Below are positions 6,822 to 13,621 of a DNA stretch of 13,621 bases, piece by piece. The DNA comes from an uncultured Oscillospiraceae bacterium (GTDB lineage: Bacteria; Bacillota; Clostridia; Oscillospirales; Acutalibacteraceae), in contig CABQAA010000020.1 in the NCBI GenBank assembly GCA_902461995.1, positions 1 to 13,621 of the forward strand. The letters run 5' to 3'. A program made the position numbers and the translations under genes. The number at the start of each line of letters is the position of its first letter. Positions within the stretch are counted from its first letter, which is position 1. The notes under the pieces were generated by a model. It was given only the letters and a program-made list of their open reading frames with translations, had not been told where the DNA came from and ran no database searches.

Positions 6822-8474
6822 TCAAGATTTCAACAGCAGCCGGATGCGGTCGTTGATTTGCTCCCTCATGTTTAGAAGGCGATCGGATTCACGCGGATAG
6901 CGGCGGAACGTCAACGGCTCGCCGCAGACCTGGTCGATCCAGGCAACCAGGTCTTCCCGCGACGTCATAGACTCCAGGAGTTCAAGGGCACGCAGATCCT
7001 GGAGAGCCTCCAGAAACACCAGCTGGCGTATGGACGGAACCGGGCGGCCGTCGGCGCCAGGATACACCAAAAAGGCGTCCCCAGAGGGAAAGGCGTCCTC
7101 CGCATCGGTTGTGTGATACGGATCGATCGGATGCCTGGAATACTGGCTATACCAAAAATTGTAGCCCCAATGCAGGAAACCCTCGATGCGGTATTTATAG
7201 AGCTGCCAGCCGATAATCCGGGAGCGTGCGGACGGCATAGCCATCATCCGGTTGCTCACTTCATCGACCTGACAGCAGCAGTAATAGGTCCAGAGATGAG
7301 GGACGTGATGTTCCAGAAAGGCATCGATGTGATTATTGGACGGAATGGGAATGGGAACGAGTCCTTTTTCGTAAAAGGCATATTCGGACAGCGCATCCAT
7401 CCGCCGGCATCCCTCCAGCAGCGGGGCGACGATATCCCGGGCGCGGCGATAGCTCTCCTCCATCTCGAGAGTGGGCTCATCGGAAATATGAAAATAACAG
7501 CGATCCAGTCGCCCCTCCTTTTCAAGAAACTCCCGCAGAGCGGGCAGAAACTCCCGCAAAAAGGCGACATATTCCGGAGAATCGGCCGCTGTATCCCAGC
7601 CAAACACCCGCTTCTCTTCCCCGTTTTCACAGACGACCACTTTGGGGGCGCAGTGCGCTCCCCACTGTGTGAACAGGTGGGATATCTCAAAATAGCGGAT
7701 GCCCTTTTCCAAAGCGAGGTTCATATATCGTTTTAGACGAGAAAATCCGAACCGATATCCGTCAGCGGTGCGGACGATGTCCACCAGCTGTACTGTCGGA
7801 CGTTCCAGTCCCACGCCCGTATCCAAGGGCGGGGTAAGGATGGGGGTCAAGAGCATGTTGATCCCGTAGCGGACCGCGTTTTCCAGATAGGTGCCGATGA
7901 TTGCCCAATGCTCCTCACTGAATATCGGCACGTGATGCAGAACAGCCAGACAGTCGCAGTTGAACCATTCGGTATGGATCAGGGTTTGCTCGGGCAGCCG
8001 GGCACCGAGAACTTCCAATTGGAATTCCGCTTCCGCCAGCGAAATATCCGGCCGCCCCGTCTCGGTCAGAATCAAACGAATGGGATACACGCCGGCGGGC
8101 TGGTTCTCCCCGACCGTCACCTCCACCCACAAGCTGCGCCACTGGCCGCCAACCAGGCGCATCGTCCCGTCGAAGGGAAAAAGCGGATCGGGATACAGAC
8201 CGGGTGTGCGGCGCAGATGATGCTCATCGCTCCAGGGATAGACCGGCAGCATGGAGGGGACCAGATCTACCGTATACAGCCGGATGCTGTCCGCCAAAGA
8301 CGATTCCACCCGGATCTCGGTATCCAGACGGGCCCCATCGTCCGGGCAGCAGGCCCATTGAAAGCTGAAAATCTCTCCTTGCAGGGCGGATCCCTTCTGT
8401 CGGAGGGATCCGGCGGGTTCCTCGTCCGCAAAGACTTTTTCCAAGGAACTGAACAATTTTGTTTGGATAATCAC
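6822..8474 (-). CDS. DUF4091 / GH123-like putative glycosidase, cytoplasmic
   Basis: 550 residues, no signal peptide or membrane helix. An N-terminal beta-sandwich (about 30-160) precedes a TIM-barrel-like region (about 165-450), then a C-terminal stretch typical of DUF4091: GDAFLVYPGADGRPVPSIRQ (465-484) and FLEALQDLRALELL (487-500). The barrel holds CYFHISDEP (326-334). Its Asp332-Glu333 pair corresponds to the Asp-Glu pair used by GH123 N-acetyl-beta-galactosaminidases in substrate-assisted catalysis. The family is recognised by pattern, but GH123 activity is inference, since many DUF4091 proteins are uncharacterised. The start is GTG 8474, with GGAGG 10 nt upstream (8485-8489). The gene is single in its unit, divergent from the GH3 lipoprotein gene, and has its own promoter and terminator. 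Without an export signal it probably acts on imported oligosaccharides. Confidence 0.85.
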   Translation of the reverse strand: MIIQTKLFSSLEKVFADEEPAGSLRQKGSALQGEIFSFQWACCPDDGARLDTEIRVESSLADSIRLYTVDLVPSMLPVYPWSDEHHLRRTPGLYPDPLFPFDGTMRLVGGQWRSLWVEVTVGENQPAGVYPIRLILTETGRPDISLAEAEFQLEVLGARLPEQTLIHTEWFNCDCLAVLHHVPIFSEEHWAIIGTYLENAVRYGINMLLTPILTPPLDTGVGLERPTVQLVDIVRTADGYRFGFSRLKRYMNLALEKGIRYFEISHLFTQWGAHCAPKVVVCENGEEKRVFGWDTAADSPEYVAFLREFLPALREFLEKEGRLDRCYFHISDEPTLEMEESYRRARDIVAPLLEGCRRMDALSEYAFYEKGLVPIPIPSNNHIDAFLEHHVPHLWTYYCCCQVDEVSNRMMAMPSARSRIIGWQLYKYRIEGFLHWGYNFWYSQYSRHPIDPYHTTDAEDAFPSGDAFLVYPGADGRPVPSIRQLVFLEALQDLRALELLESMTSREDLVAWIDQVCGEPLTFRRYPRESDRLLNMREQINDRIRLLLKS

Positions 8475-8522
8475 TGCTAAAGCGCCTCCGTTCTATCACA
8501 AATTCCGATATGGTTTGGGGTC

Positions 8523-8531
8523 AGTATAGCA
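8523..8531 (-). promoter_or_regulatory. Extended -10 promoter element (minus strand) for the DUF4091 gene
   Basis: Minus-strand TGCTATACT matches an extended -10 (TGnTATAAT, one mismatch). A TTGACC lies 20 nt upstream, a longer spacing than usual, so recognition may rely on the extended -10 or on an activator. Transcription would start near 8516, about 42 nt before the GTG at 8474. The operator-like inverted repeat at 8534-8556 covers the -35 area. Confidence 0.5.
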
Positions 8532-8533
8532 TA

Positions 8534-8589
8534 TTTTGACTGGGTCGGGGTCAAAAATCGGCCGGATCTTTTGACGTTTGGGACCAAAA
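8534..8589. promoter_or_regulatory. Two operator-like inverted repeats in the divergent glycosidase promoter region
   Basis: Copy 1 (8534-8556) is TTTTGAC, 9 nt, GTCAAAA: perfect 7-bp arms. Copy 2 (8569-8589) is TTTTGAC, 7 nt, ACCAAAA: the left arm is identical and the right arm has two changes. The left arms start 35 nt apart. Copy 1 abuts the -10 element of the minus-strand promoter, where a bound regulator would affect transcription. The regulator is not encoded in the window. Confidence 0.45.
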
Positions 8590-8679
8590 TCATTCCCTCG
8601 TCTGTGTTTTGGCAACCGATGTTATCGCCTCACAGGGCAGGCGATTACCGGGCCATTTCCCGTCAGAAAAGCTTTCCTC

Positions 8680-8708
8680 TTGACGACGGAACATAAACGT
8701 ACCATAAT
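8680..8708 (+). promoter_or_regulatory. Sigma-A type promoter (plus strand) for the GH3 lipoprotein gene
   Basis: TTGACG (8680-8685), 17-nt spacer, CATAAT (8703-8708): each hexamer matches the consensus at five of six positions with ideal spacing. Transcription would start near 8715, about 25 nt before ATG 8740. This also rules out translation from the upstream in-frame TTG at 8578. Confidence 0.7.
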
Positions 8709-8725
8709 AAAAAGAGTCGAAATCG

Positions 8726-8731
8726 AAAGGA
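8726..8731 (+). promoter_or_regulatory. Ribosome binding site fixing the GH3 start
   Basis: AAAGGA with 8 nt to ATG 8740. The other in-frame start nearby, TTG 8734, is too close to this site. The resulting protein starts directly with a lipoprotein signal peptide. Confidence 0.7.
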
Positions 8732-8739
8732 TCTTGTCT

Positions 8740-10074
8740 ATGTGGGTAACCCGCCGTATCCGAGAAATCGCCCTGTCTTTGTCCGTGTGTCTGCTGGCCG
8801 CTTCAGTCGGCTGCCAATCCACGGAACCCGCCCCGTCCGACAGCGCGAACATCTCGTCTTCCCCCTATTCCTCCATGTTCAGTATTCCCTCGACATCAAG
8901 CGAAATCATCACTGAGACGACCACCGTTTCGTCCGTTGATGCGACAACGGCGACGAGCCAATCCACAACCTCAAGCCATATAATATCTTCAAACAAGCCC
9001 ACATCGTCTAACTCGCCCACACAATCCACCGCCCCGTCCTCTACCACTCCGGAAAAGCCTCCGGTTAAGACGGCGTCCGCCATTCTTGCACAGATGACGC
9101 TTGAGGAAAAGGTAGGTCAGGTGTTTATGCCCCGCTGCCCCGCCAAAAACGGCGCGAGCAGCATCCGCCAATACGCGCCAGCCGGTTATGTCCTCTTTGC
9201 ACGCGATTTTGACGGAAAAACCGCCGCGCAGGTTCGTCAAACTCTCAGCTCCTATCAGCAGGCATCCGCCATTCCGCTGCTTCTTTCCACCGACGAAGAA
9301 GGTGGGCGCGTGGTTCGGGTCAGCCGTAACCCCGCGCTGCGGTATACGCCGTTTTTATCTCCACAGGACGTTTATAAGGCAGGCGGTTTTGAGGAGGTTA
9401 TCCGGGATACGCAGGAAAAATCTCGGCTGCTGCTGAATCTGGGCATCAATGTCAATCTTGCCCCGGTATGCGACGTGTCCACCGATGAGAACGATTATAT
9501 CTATCCCCGTTCCTTCGGGCAGTCGGCGGCGAATACGGCCATTTATATTTCCAAAGTGGTCTCCACTATGGAGACGGAAGGGATCTCCGGCGCACTCAAA
9601 CATTTTCCCGGTTACGGCAACAACATCGATACCCACGGCGATATCGCCTATGACAACCGGCCATACAGCCAATTTGCCGAGCAGGATTTTCTACCATTTA
9701 TCGCCGGAATCGAGCAGGGCGTCCCCAGTATTTTGGTATCGCACAATATCGTCGCCTGTATGGATCCCCATGCGCCTGCGTCTTTGTCCAAGGAGGTGCA
9801 CCGTGTTCTGCGCGAAACCCTGCACTTTGAAGGCGTCATCATGACCGACGATCTGTCGATGGGTGCCATCAAAAAGTACACCGAAGGCCGTTCTCCGGCC
9901 GTGGCGGCGATTCTCGCCGGCAATGATCTGCTGCTGACCTCCGACTGGGAGACGGACTATGCGGCACTGCTGAACGCCGTAAAAAATGGAGAAGTGCCGG
10001 TCAGCCGAATCGATGACGCAGTGACACGGATTCTGAACTGGAAAATCGGGAAAGGCATCATCCCCGCCGTATAG
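8740..10074 (+). CDS. GH3 beta-N-acetylhexosaminidase (NagZ-like), surface lipoprotein
   Basis: 444 residues from ATG 8740. Residues 1-24 are a signal peptide (WVTRRIRE, hydrophobic core) ending in a lipobox-like SVGC, with Cys25 the predicted lipidated residue. The -3 Ser is less usual than Leu. Residues 26-107 are a Ser/Thr/Pro-rich linker that would hold the enzyme off the membrane. The GH3 barrel follows (about 110-440), with STDEEGGRVVR (183-193), KHFPGYG (287-293) and DTH (297-299). The last is the Asp-His dyad that serves as acid/base in NagZ enzymes. The predicted nucleophile is Asp370 in MTDDLSM. There is no C-terminal GH3 sandwich domain, as in NagZ. It should release terminal N-acetylglucosamine-type sugars from peptidoglycan fragments or other glycans outside the membrane. 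Alone in its unit, with its own promoter and terminator. The NagZ-like subgroup is well supported; the natural substrate is not. Confidence 0.92.
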   Translation: MWVTRRIREIALSLSVCLLAASVGCQSTEPAPSDSANISSSPYSSMFSIPSTSSEIITETTTVSSVDATTATSQSTTSSHIISSNKPTSSNSPTQSTAPSSTTPEKPPVKTASAILAQMTLEEKVGQVFMPRCPAKNGASSIRQYAPAGYVLFARDFDGKTAAQVRQTLSSYQQASAIPLLLSTDEEGGRVVRVSRNPALRYTPFLSPQDVYKAGGFEEVIRDTQEKSRLLLNLGINVNLAPVCDVSTDENDYIYPRSFGQSAANTAIYISKVVSTMETEGISGALKHFPGYGNNIDTHGDIAYDNRPYSQFAEQDFLPFIAGIEQGVPSILVSHNIVACMDPHAPASLSKEVHRVLRETLHFEGVIMTDDLSMGAIKKYTEGRSPAVAAILAGNDLLLTSDWETDYAALLNAVKNGEVPVSRIDDAVTRILNWKIGKGIIPAV

Positions 10075-10116
10075 CTTGTTTTCGAGCGGCTGTTTGCAAA
10101 CTTTCATTCTCACAGA

Positions 10117-10149
10117 AAAAGGGTGATTTCGCTTTGAAATCACCCTTTT
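10117..10149. terminator. Bidirectional rho-independent terminator between convergent genes
   Basis: A perfect 14-bp stem (10117-10130 with 10136-10149) with a 5-nt loop GCTTT. The plus strand ends in TTTT, and the minus strand in a run of five T after the stem. It lies 42 nt after the GH3 stop and 29 nt after the stop of the EAL gene on the other strand, so it can end both transcripts. Confidence 0.9.
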
Positions 10150-10178
10150 AATATGGATTCTTTATCTCATCCTTTGAA

Positions 10179-12431
10179 TCAAGAGGGCCGCTGCGATGTT
10201 TCCCTGTGCCGCGCCGCCCATTCCTCAAACTCGGGAATCGGCAGGGGTTTTGAATAGATATAGCCCTGTATCATATCGCAGTTTACCTTCTTTAAAAGGG
10301 CGAGCTGTTCCGGTGTCTCGATCCCTTCGGCTACCGACTGGGCGCCGATTTTTCGTGACAGCTCCACAATGGAAGCAATGACCTCTTCCAACTTCGGGTT
10401 GGTGATATCCTTGAAGAAACGGCGGTCCAGTTTAATGGCATCGACGGAGAACTCCATGAGCAGGCCCAGCGAGGAGTATCCGGATCCAAAATCATCCAGT
10501 GAACAATGAAATCCCAACCGATGGAGTTCCTTGATATGCGCCTTCACGTTTTCGATGCTCGGATCATCAAAAAACGTCGATTCGGTAAGCTCAAATTCCA
10601 GAATTCCTGCCGGAATCCGGTATTGCCGCGCGATGTCCGCAAACGGCCGCAAGCAATCGCTCCGCTGAAAATGCTGCCGAGACAGATTGACCGAGATCGG
10701 AAACAGCGTATGGCCGTCATCCTCCCAACGCCGCATGGTTTTGCAGACCTCTTCAAAAACATACAAGTCCAGTTCGCAAATGTTGCCGTTCGCTTCAAAC
10801 AAAGGGATAAAATCGGACGGAAGAATCATACCGTTTTGGGGGTGCTGCCATCGGACCAGCGCTTCTGCGCCGCCTATCCTATTGGTTTTTGTCAAAATCT
10901 TCGGCTGCAGATAGACCTGGAAATCCCGATTGGCCAGGGACTTTTCAAACAGACTGTTGAGTGCCTGCTCTTTCTCCAGGCGTCTGGTGATCGCCTTGTC
11001 ATAAAACTTGCACACGCCGTCTTCTGATCCAAGCCGATCCCGGCAAGCTGTTTTTGCCCGATCCTGAATAATGGTGATCTCCAGAGACGGGTCGTCCACA
11101 ATATACACACCGGGCTGCAGAATCAGCTGATATGGCACCTCTCTGTGCTGGATGCTCAGCTGAATTTCCCGATGGACTTCCGCTATGATGTCATCAATGA
11201 TCCGGCCGACCGCCTCGGGATCCGCCTCGGCCAGGCACAGGAAGAAATTGTCGGCATCCGCCCGGGCGGCAAATCCCCTCCCGCTTACCTGAACACACAG
11301 GACCCGCATTAGAAACCGCAGAACATCGTTGCCCTGTTCGCTGCCGAACTGTTCATTGATCAGCTTGAAGCTCTTGATGTTCAGCAGTGCGATGGAATAG
11401 GTATTGGCTGGAGCCTTGGGCAATACCGTTTCGCACTTCACCTGAAAAGCTGTGTTGTTCATTCCGCCTGTCACCCGATCGACGAAGGCAGCCTTTTCCA
11501 AATGTTTGGTATACGACCGCTGACCGATATACAGCACAATTAGGATGCAGGCCATCACGATGACGACACCGATGACAATCAGAAAAGTCTGATTCATATA
11601 CGCGTCCATTTTCATCGACATGACATTGCCGGGAACCAGTGTCAGCAATATCCAATCATAGCTTTGCAGCGGATGATAGGACAATATCAGATCCGAGCCG
11701 TCAACCGCCTTAAAGCGCAATATCCCGGAAATATGCTGCTCCATATTCTCTTTCATGCGGTAAATATTCTGTGCGGTTTCCCCCTGCGGAGCTTTTGCAA
11801 AAATACTGTCGAGCTGCATAAAGGGGTTTAAATCAGTGGGCGAGATGATCACCTCGCCGCTGCAGTCAACAATGCAGGTCAGCCCTTCCCCCGAAAAACT
11901 GTCCGGTTGGATCAGCACCTGCATGTTCTCTTTGTCGCGTATTCCGCCGAGCACACCGATCACCTCATCGTTACGGTGAAGCGGAATGGAATACAAGAGA
12001 CTTTGTGCATCCAAAAGAGAAACACCGTTGTTTCCATTTAACGACTCCAGAACTCCCGGCAAAGAGGCAAAATTCTGCGTGACAGGATCGGAGGAATCAT
12101 GCCAGCCTGCCGTATCCCCCACCAGCAGCGAGGAAAAGCCAAGCGTTTTTGATTTCTGGTTCAACAATTCGGCCAGCGCTTCGGGGTCTTCACTGTTCAA
12201 TTGCAGAACGCTGTCTCTGACCGACTCCAAATCCCAGATAATCCGGCTCAGCCGGTTGTCGATATCCCTTGCCAGTTGAACCGTCACATCGGAAACATAA
12301 TGTTTGGTGCGTTCATCCACCTCTTGCTGCAGTCTCACCGTATTCCAAATAACGACGATCGATACACCGATAGCCAACACGGTCAGTACAGCCAACCATA
12401 TTCTTGACCTTACAGCAAATTTTAGATTCAA
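10179..12431 (-). CDS. Membrane c-di-GMP phosphodiesterase: extracellular sensor, degenerate GGDEF, intact EAL
   Basis: 750 residues from TTG 12431. A membrane helix (about 9-31), an extracellular region of about 250 residues resembling a Cache-type sensor, and a second helix (about 281-303) precede the cytoplasmic GGDEF domain (about 311-480). In place of GG(D/E)EF it reads DADNF (392-396), so cyclase activity is unlikely. The EAL domain (about 490-740) keeps the expected residues: EALVRW (523-528), Asn582 in SVNLSRQHF, Glu617 in ELTES, LDDFGSGYSS (645-654), Lys667 in DAIKLDR, Glu702 in VAEGIET and Gln722 in QGY. It should hydrolyse c-di-GMP to pGpG in response to an external signal, with the GGDEF domain perhaps binding GTP as a regulator. 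Start choice: AGAGGAAGGG lies 7 nt from TTG 12431. The in-frame codons further up run through the promoter and the neighbouring terminator. Monocistronic, with its own promoter and terminator. Confidence 0.92.
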   Translation of the reverse strand: MNLKFAVRSRIWLAVLTVLAIGVSIVVIWNTVRLQQEVDERTKHYVSDVTVQLARDIDNRLSRIIWDLESVRDSVLQLNSEDPEALAELLNQKSKTLGFSSLLVGDTAGWHDSSDPVTQNFASLPGVLESLNGNNGVSLLDAQSLLYSIPLHRNDEVIGVLGGIRDKENMQVLIQPDSFSGEGLTCIVDCSGEVIISPTDLNPFMQLDSIFAKAPQGETAQNIYRMKENMEQHISGILRFKAVDGSDLILSYHPLQSYDWILLTLVPGNVMSMKMDAYMNQTFLIVIGVVIVMACILIVLYIGQRSYTKHLEKAAFVDRVTGGMNNTAFQVKCETVLPKAPANTYSIALLNIKSFKLINEQFGSEQGNDVLRFLMRVLCVQVSGRGFAARADADNFFLCLAEADPEAVGRIIDDIIAEVHREIQLSIQHREVPYQLILQPGVYIVDDPSLEITIIQDRAKTACRDRLGSEDGVCKFYDKAITRRLEKEQALNSLFEKSLANRDFQVYLQPKILTKTNRIGGAEALVRWQHPQNGMILPSDFIPLFEANGNICELDLYVFEEVCKTMRRWEDDGHTLFPISVNLSRQHFQRSDCLRPFADIARQYRIPAGILEFELTESTFFDDPSIENVKAHIKELHRLGFHCSLDDFGSGYSSLGLLMEFSVDAIKLDRRFFKDITNPKLEEVIASIVELSRKIGAQSVAEGIETPEQLALLKKVNCDMIQGYIYSKPLPIPEFEEWAARHRETSQRPS

Positions 12432-12438
12432 GCGGAAT

Positions 12439-12448
12439 CCCTTCCTCT
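12439..12448 (-). promoter_or_regulatory. Ribosome binding site deciding the TTG start of the EAL gene
   Basis: Minus-strand AGAGGAAGGG, 7 nt before TTG 12431. No ATG or GTG lies at a suitable distance, and the first membrane helix begins soon after this TTG. Confidence 0.65.
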
Positions 12449-12463
12449 TATCAAGCAAATCTA

Positions 12464-12494
12464 ATATAGTATATTGTACTATATGGCTCGACAA
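12464..12494 (-). promoter_or_regulatory. Promoter of the EAL gene with an overlapping palindrome
   Basis: On the minus strand TTGTCG (12494-12489), 17-nt spacer, TACTAT (12471-12466). The -10 is a modest match. A perfect inverted repeat ATATAGTA-5 nt-TACTATAT (12464-12484) covers the -10 and much of the spacer, an operator-like position. Alternative -10 readings (TATACT, TATATT) exist within the same AT-rich stretch. Confidence 0.5.
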
Positions 12495-12537
12495 ATTTCT
12501 ACTCCTAATCTGCAAATATACGTCCGCTTCTAACGGT

Positions 12538-12574
12538 AAAAGCCCTTCCGACCGCTGGGATCGGAAGGGCTTTT
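12538..12574 (-). terminator. Rho-independent terminator of the LCP gene
   Basis: A perfect 14-bp stem (12538-12551 with 12561-12574) with a 9-nt loop, 15 nt after the LCP stop. On the minus strand it ends in TTTT. On the plus strand TTTT also follows the GC core, but no plus-strand gene ends here. Confidence 0.85.
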
Positions 12575-12588
12575 GCACTAGGAACCGC

Positions 12589-13621
12589 TTACTCGGGCAG
12601 AATTCCGGACAGGAAGGATTTGGCCTTTTCCACGGATTCGGCGTTCGGAAGGATCACAAAGAGATTGCGGCCCGGCATCGAGTATGTGGGTTTATAAACG
12701 CCGGTTCCGTCGGTAGTAAACGTGGTGATCGTCCATGCTTTTTTATCGGCCAGCTGCATTTTTACCAGATCGGATATCTGATCTTCCGGCATATTGGTTT
12801 CAAAGCTACCGCTGACGGCATTCATGACGGAACGAAAATTCTTCAGAACAGCCGGGGAGGTACAGGCTTTGATAACAGCCTTTATAACTTCCATTTGATT
12901 TTTGGCACGCTGATAGTCCCCTTGAGGAAAACTGTACCGTTCTCTGGCAAATGCCAGCGCCTCCAGCCCGGTCAGACGATTGTAGCCTTTGTGATAGTCC
13001 TTGATATTTTTTACAGAAAAATCGTAATCCGAGTAAACGTCCACGCCTCCGAGCGCGTCGATCACCTCAATAAAACCGGTGAAGTTGATCCGCAGATAGT
13101 AGGGAATATCGATGGCGTATAGTCGTTCCAAAGCATCGATCGATGCACCGACTCCATAGATTCCGGCATGCGTCAGCTTGTCCTTTTGTCCTTTTGTGAC
13201 GGCAAATTCCACATAAAAGTCCCGCGGCGTCGCCACCATCCGGATTTCCTTTGTTTTGGTGTTGGCCGATACGAGAATGTTCACATCGCTCCTGGAACGC
13301 GCCGCCAGCCCGCCATAGGTATCGATTCCGCTGATATACAGCATGACGGTTTCCGGAATGTCAGCGGGAACTTCGGGTTTGTTCTGGCTCTCCTCTTTCT
13401 GCTCAAAAGCAAAGGATTCCAGCTTTCGAAGGCCGTCCCCCGTCCATTCGTAGCCCTCTGTCTCCGCCAACGTATCTTTGTATGCTTCATTCAGAATCAG
13501 AGCACCGATTTTCTCGTCGCGCAGGCCGTCCGCCAGGACAAACACATCCGGAAATTCGGTCACGGCAGGAGGACTCCCAAAAAGCGCCTCCAACCGATCC
13601 AGAATCGTTTCGGTTTCTTCC
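12589..13621 (-). CDS. LytR-CpsA-Psr (LCP) family cell-wall glycopolymer transferase, C-terminal part (5' end outside window)
   Basis: The frame is open to the right edge; 343 residues are visible and the true start lies outside. The TTG at 13593 is an internal Leu with no RBS and coding-like sequence before it. The LCP domain starts near SGIDTYG (visible residues 97-103) and contains SRSDVNIL (109-116), TPRDFYV (131-137), GGVDVYSDYDF (191-201), LTGLEALAFARERY (216-229) and GDYQRAKNQ (234-242). These arginines and aspartates bind the pyrophosphate of the lipid-linked polymer in the family. LCP enzymes sit in the membrane and transfer wall teichoic acid, capsule or similar glycopolymers to peptidoglycan. 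The roughly 90 residues before the domain resemble the extra N-terminal extracellular domain of longer clostridial LCP proteins (LADGLRDEKIGALILNEAY), which is inference. Transcribed alone toward a strong terminator. Confidence 0.93.
   Translation of the reverse strand, partial: EETETILDRLEALFGSPPAVTEFPDVFVLADGLRDEKIGALILNEAYKDTLAETEGYEWTGDGLRKLESFAFEQKEESQNKPEVPADIPETVMLYISGIDTYGGLAARSRSDVNILVSANTKTKEIRMVATPRDFYVEFAVTKGQKDKLTHAGIYGVGASIDALERLYAIDIPYYLRINFTGFIEVIDALGGVDVYSDYDFSVKNIKDYHKGYNRLTGLEALAFARERYSFPQGDYQRAKNQMEVIKAVIKACTSPAVLKNFRSVMNAVSGSFETNMPEDQISDLVKMQLADKKAWTITTFTTDGTGVYKPTYSMPGRNLFVILPNAESVEKAKSFLSGILPE

Noticed and set aside
8578..8739. Upstream in-frame extension of the GH3 gene starting at TTG
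   Set aside because: The extension covers the predicted promoter and places the signal peptide internally. ATG 8740 has a good ribosome site and begins directly with a signal peptide.
12432..12578. In-frame N-terminal extension of the EAL gene
   Set aside because: The extension reads through the LCP terminator stem and the EAL promoter. TTG 12431 with a strong ribosome site begins just before the first membrane helix.

Overview
The window reads as a chromosomal stretch from a moderately GC-rich Gram-positive bacterium, most likely in Clostridia (inference). The signs are AGGAGG-type ribosome sites, frequent GTG/TTG starts, a sortase-type C-terminal signal (SPETG, hydrophobic helix, basic tail), a LytR-CpsA-Psr protein, a glycosidase lipoprotein, and a solute-binding protein of a type common in Paenibacillus and clostridia. 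It holds nine protein genes, two of them cut by the window edges. I see no rRNA, tRNA, CRISPR array, transposase or phage gene.

Left part (1-6.7 kb, all minus strand, transcribed right to left): a secreted, probably wall-anchored protein with a duplicated domain (4779-6329) comes first, behind a strong promoter and a leader of about 330 nt. A stem-loop terminator follows it. Then come a Gfo/Idh/MocA oxidoreductase (3352-4662), a cytoplasmic family-2 glycoside hydrolase (1042-3303) and, coupled by an ATGA overlap, the N-terminal third of a large extracellular solute-binding protein (1-1045, cut by the edge). This looks like a glycan uptake and breakdown operon: surface capture, import, then intracellular cleavage and sugar oxidation or epimerisation. 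The substrate cannot be read from the sequence.

Middle (6.8-10.1 kb): a DUF4091/GH123-like putative glycosidase (minus) and a GH3 NagZ-like beta-N-acetylhexosaminidase lipoprotein (plus) are divergent. They share an intergenic region with a promoter in each direction and two operator-like inverted repeats of the form TTTTGAC...GTCAAAA. Both families are linked to N-acetylhexosamine glycans.

Right part (10.1-13.6 kb, minus strand): a membrane-bound, sensor-equipped c-di-GMP phosphodiesterase has a degenerate GGDEF and an intact EAL domain. Its promoter region contains a perfect 8-bp-arm palindrome. Next is the C-terminal part of an LCP-family cell-wall glycopolymer transferase. Strong stem-loop terminators end nearly every unit.

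I found no obviously new defence or mobile system. The parts most worth a second look are the duplicated-domain surface protein with its long structured leader and following terminator, and the operator-like repeats in the divergent glycosidase promoter.
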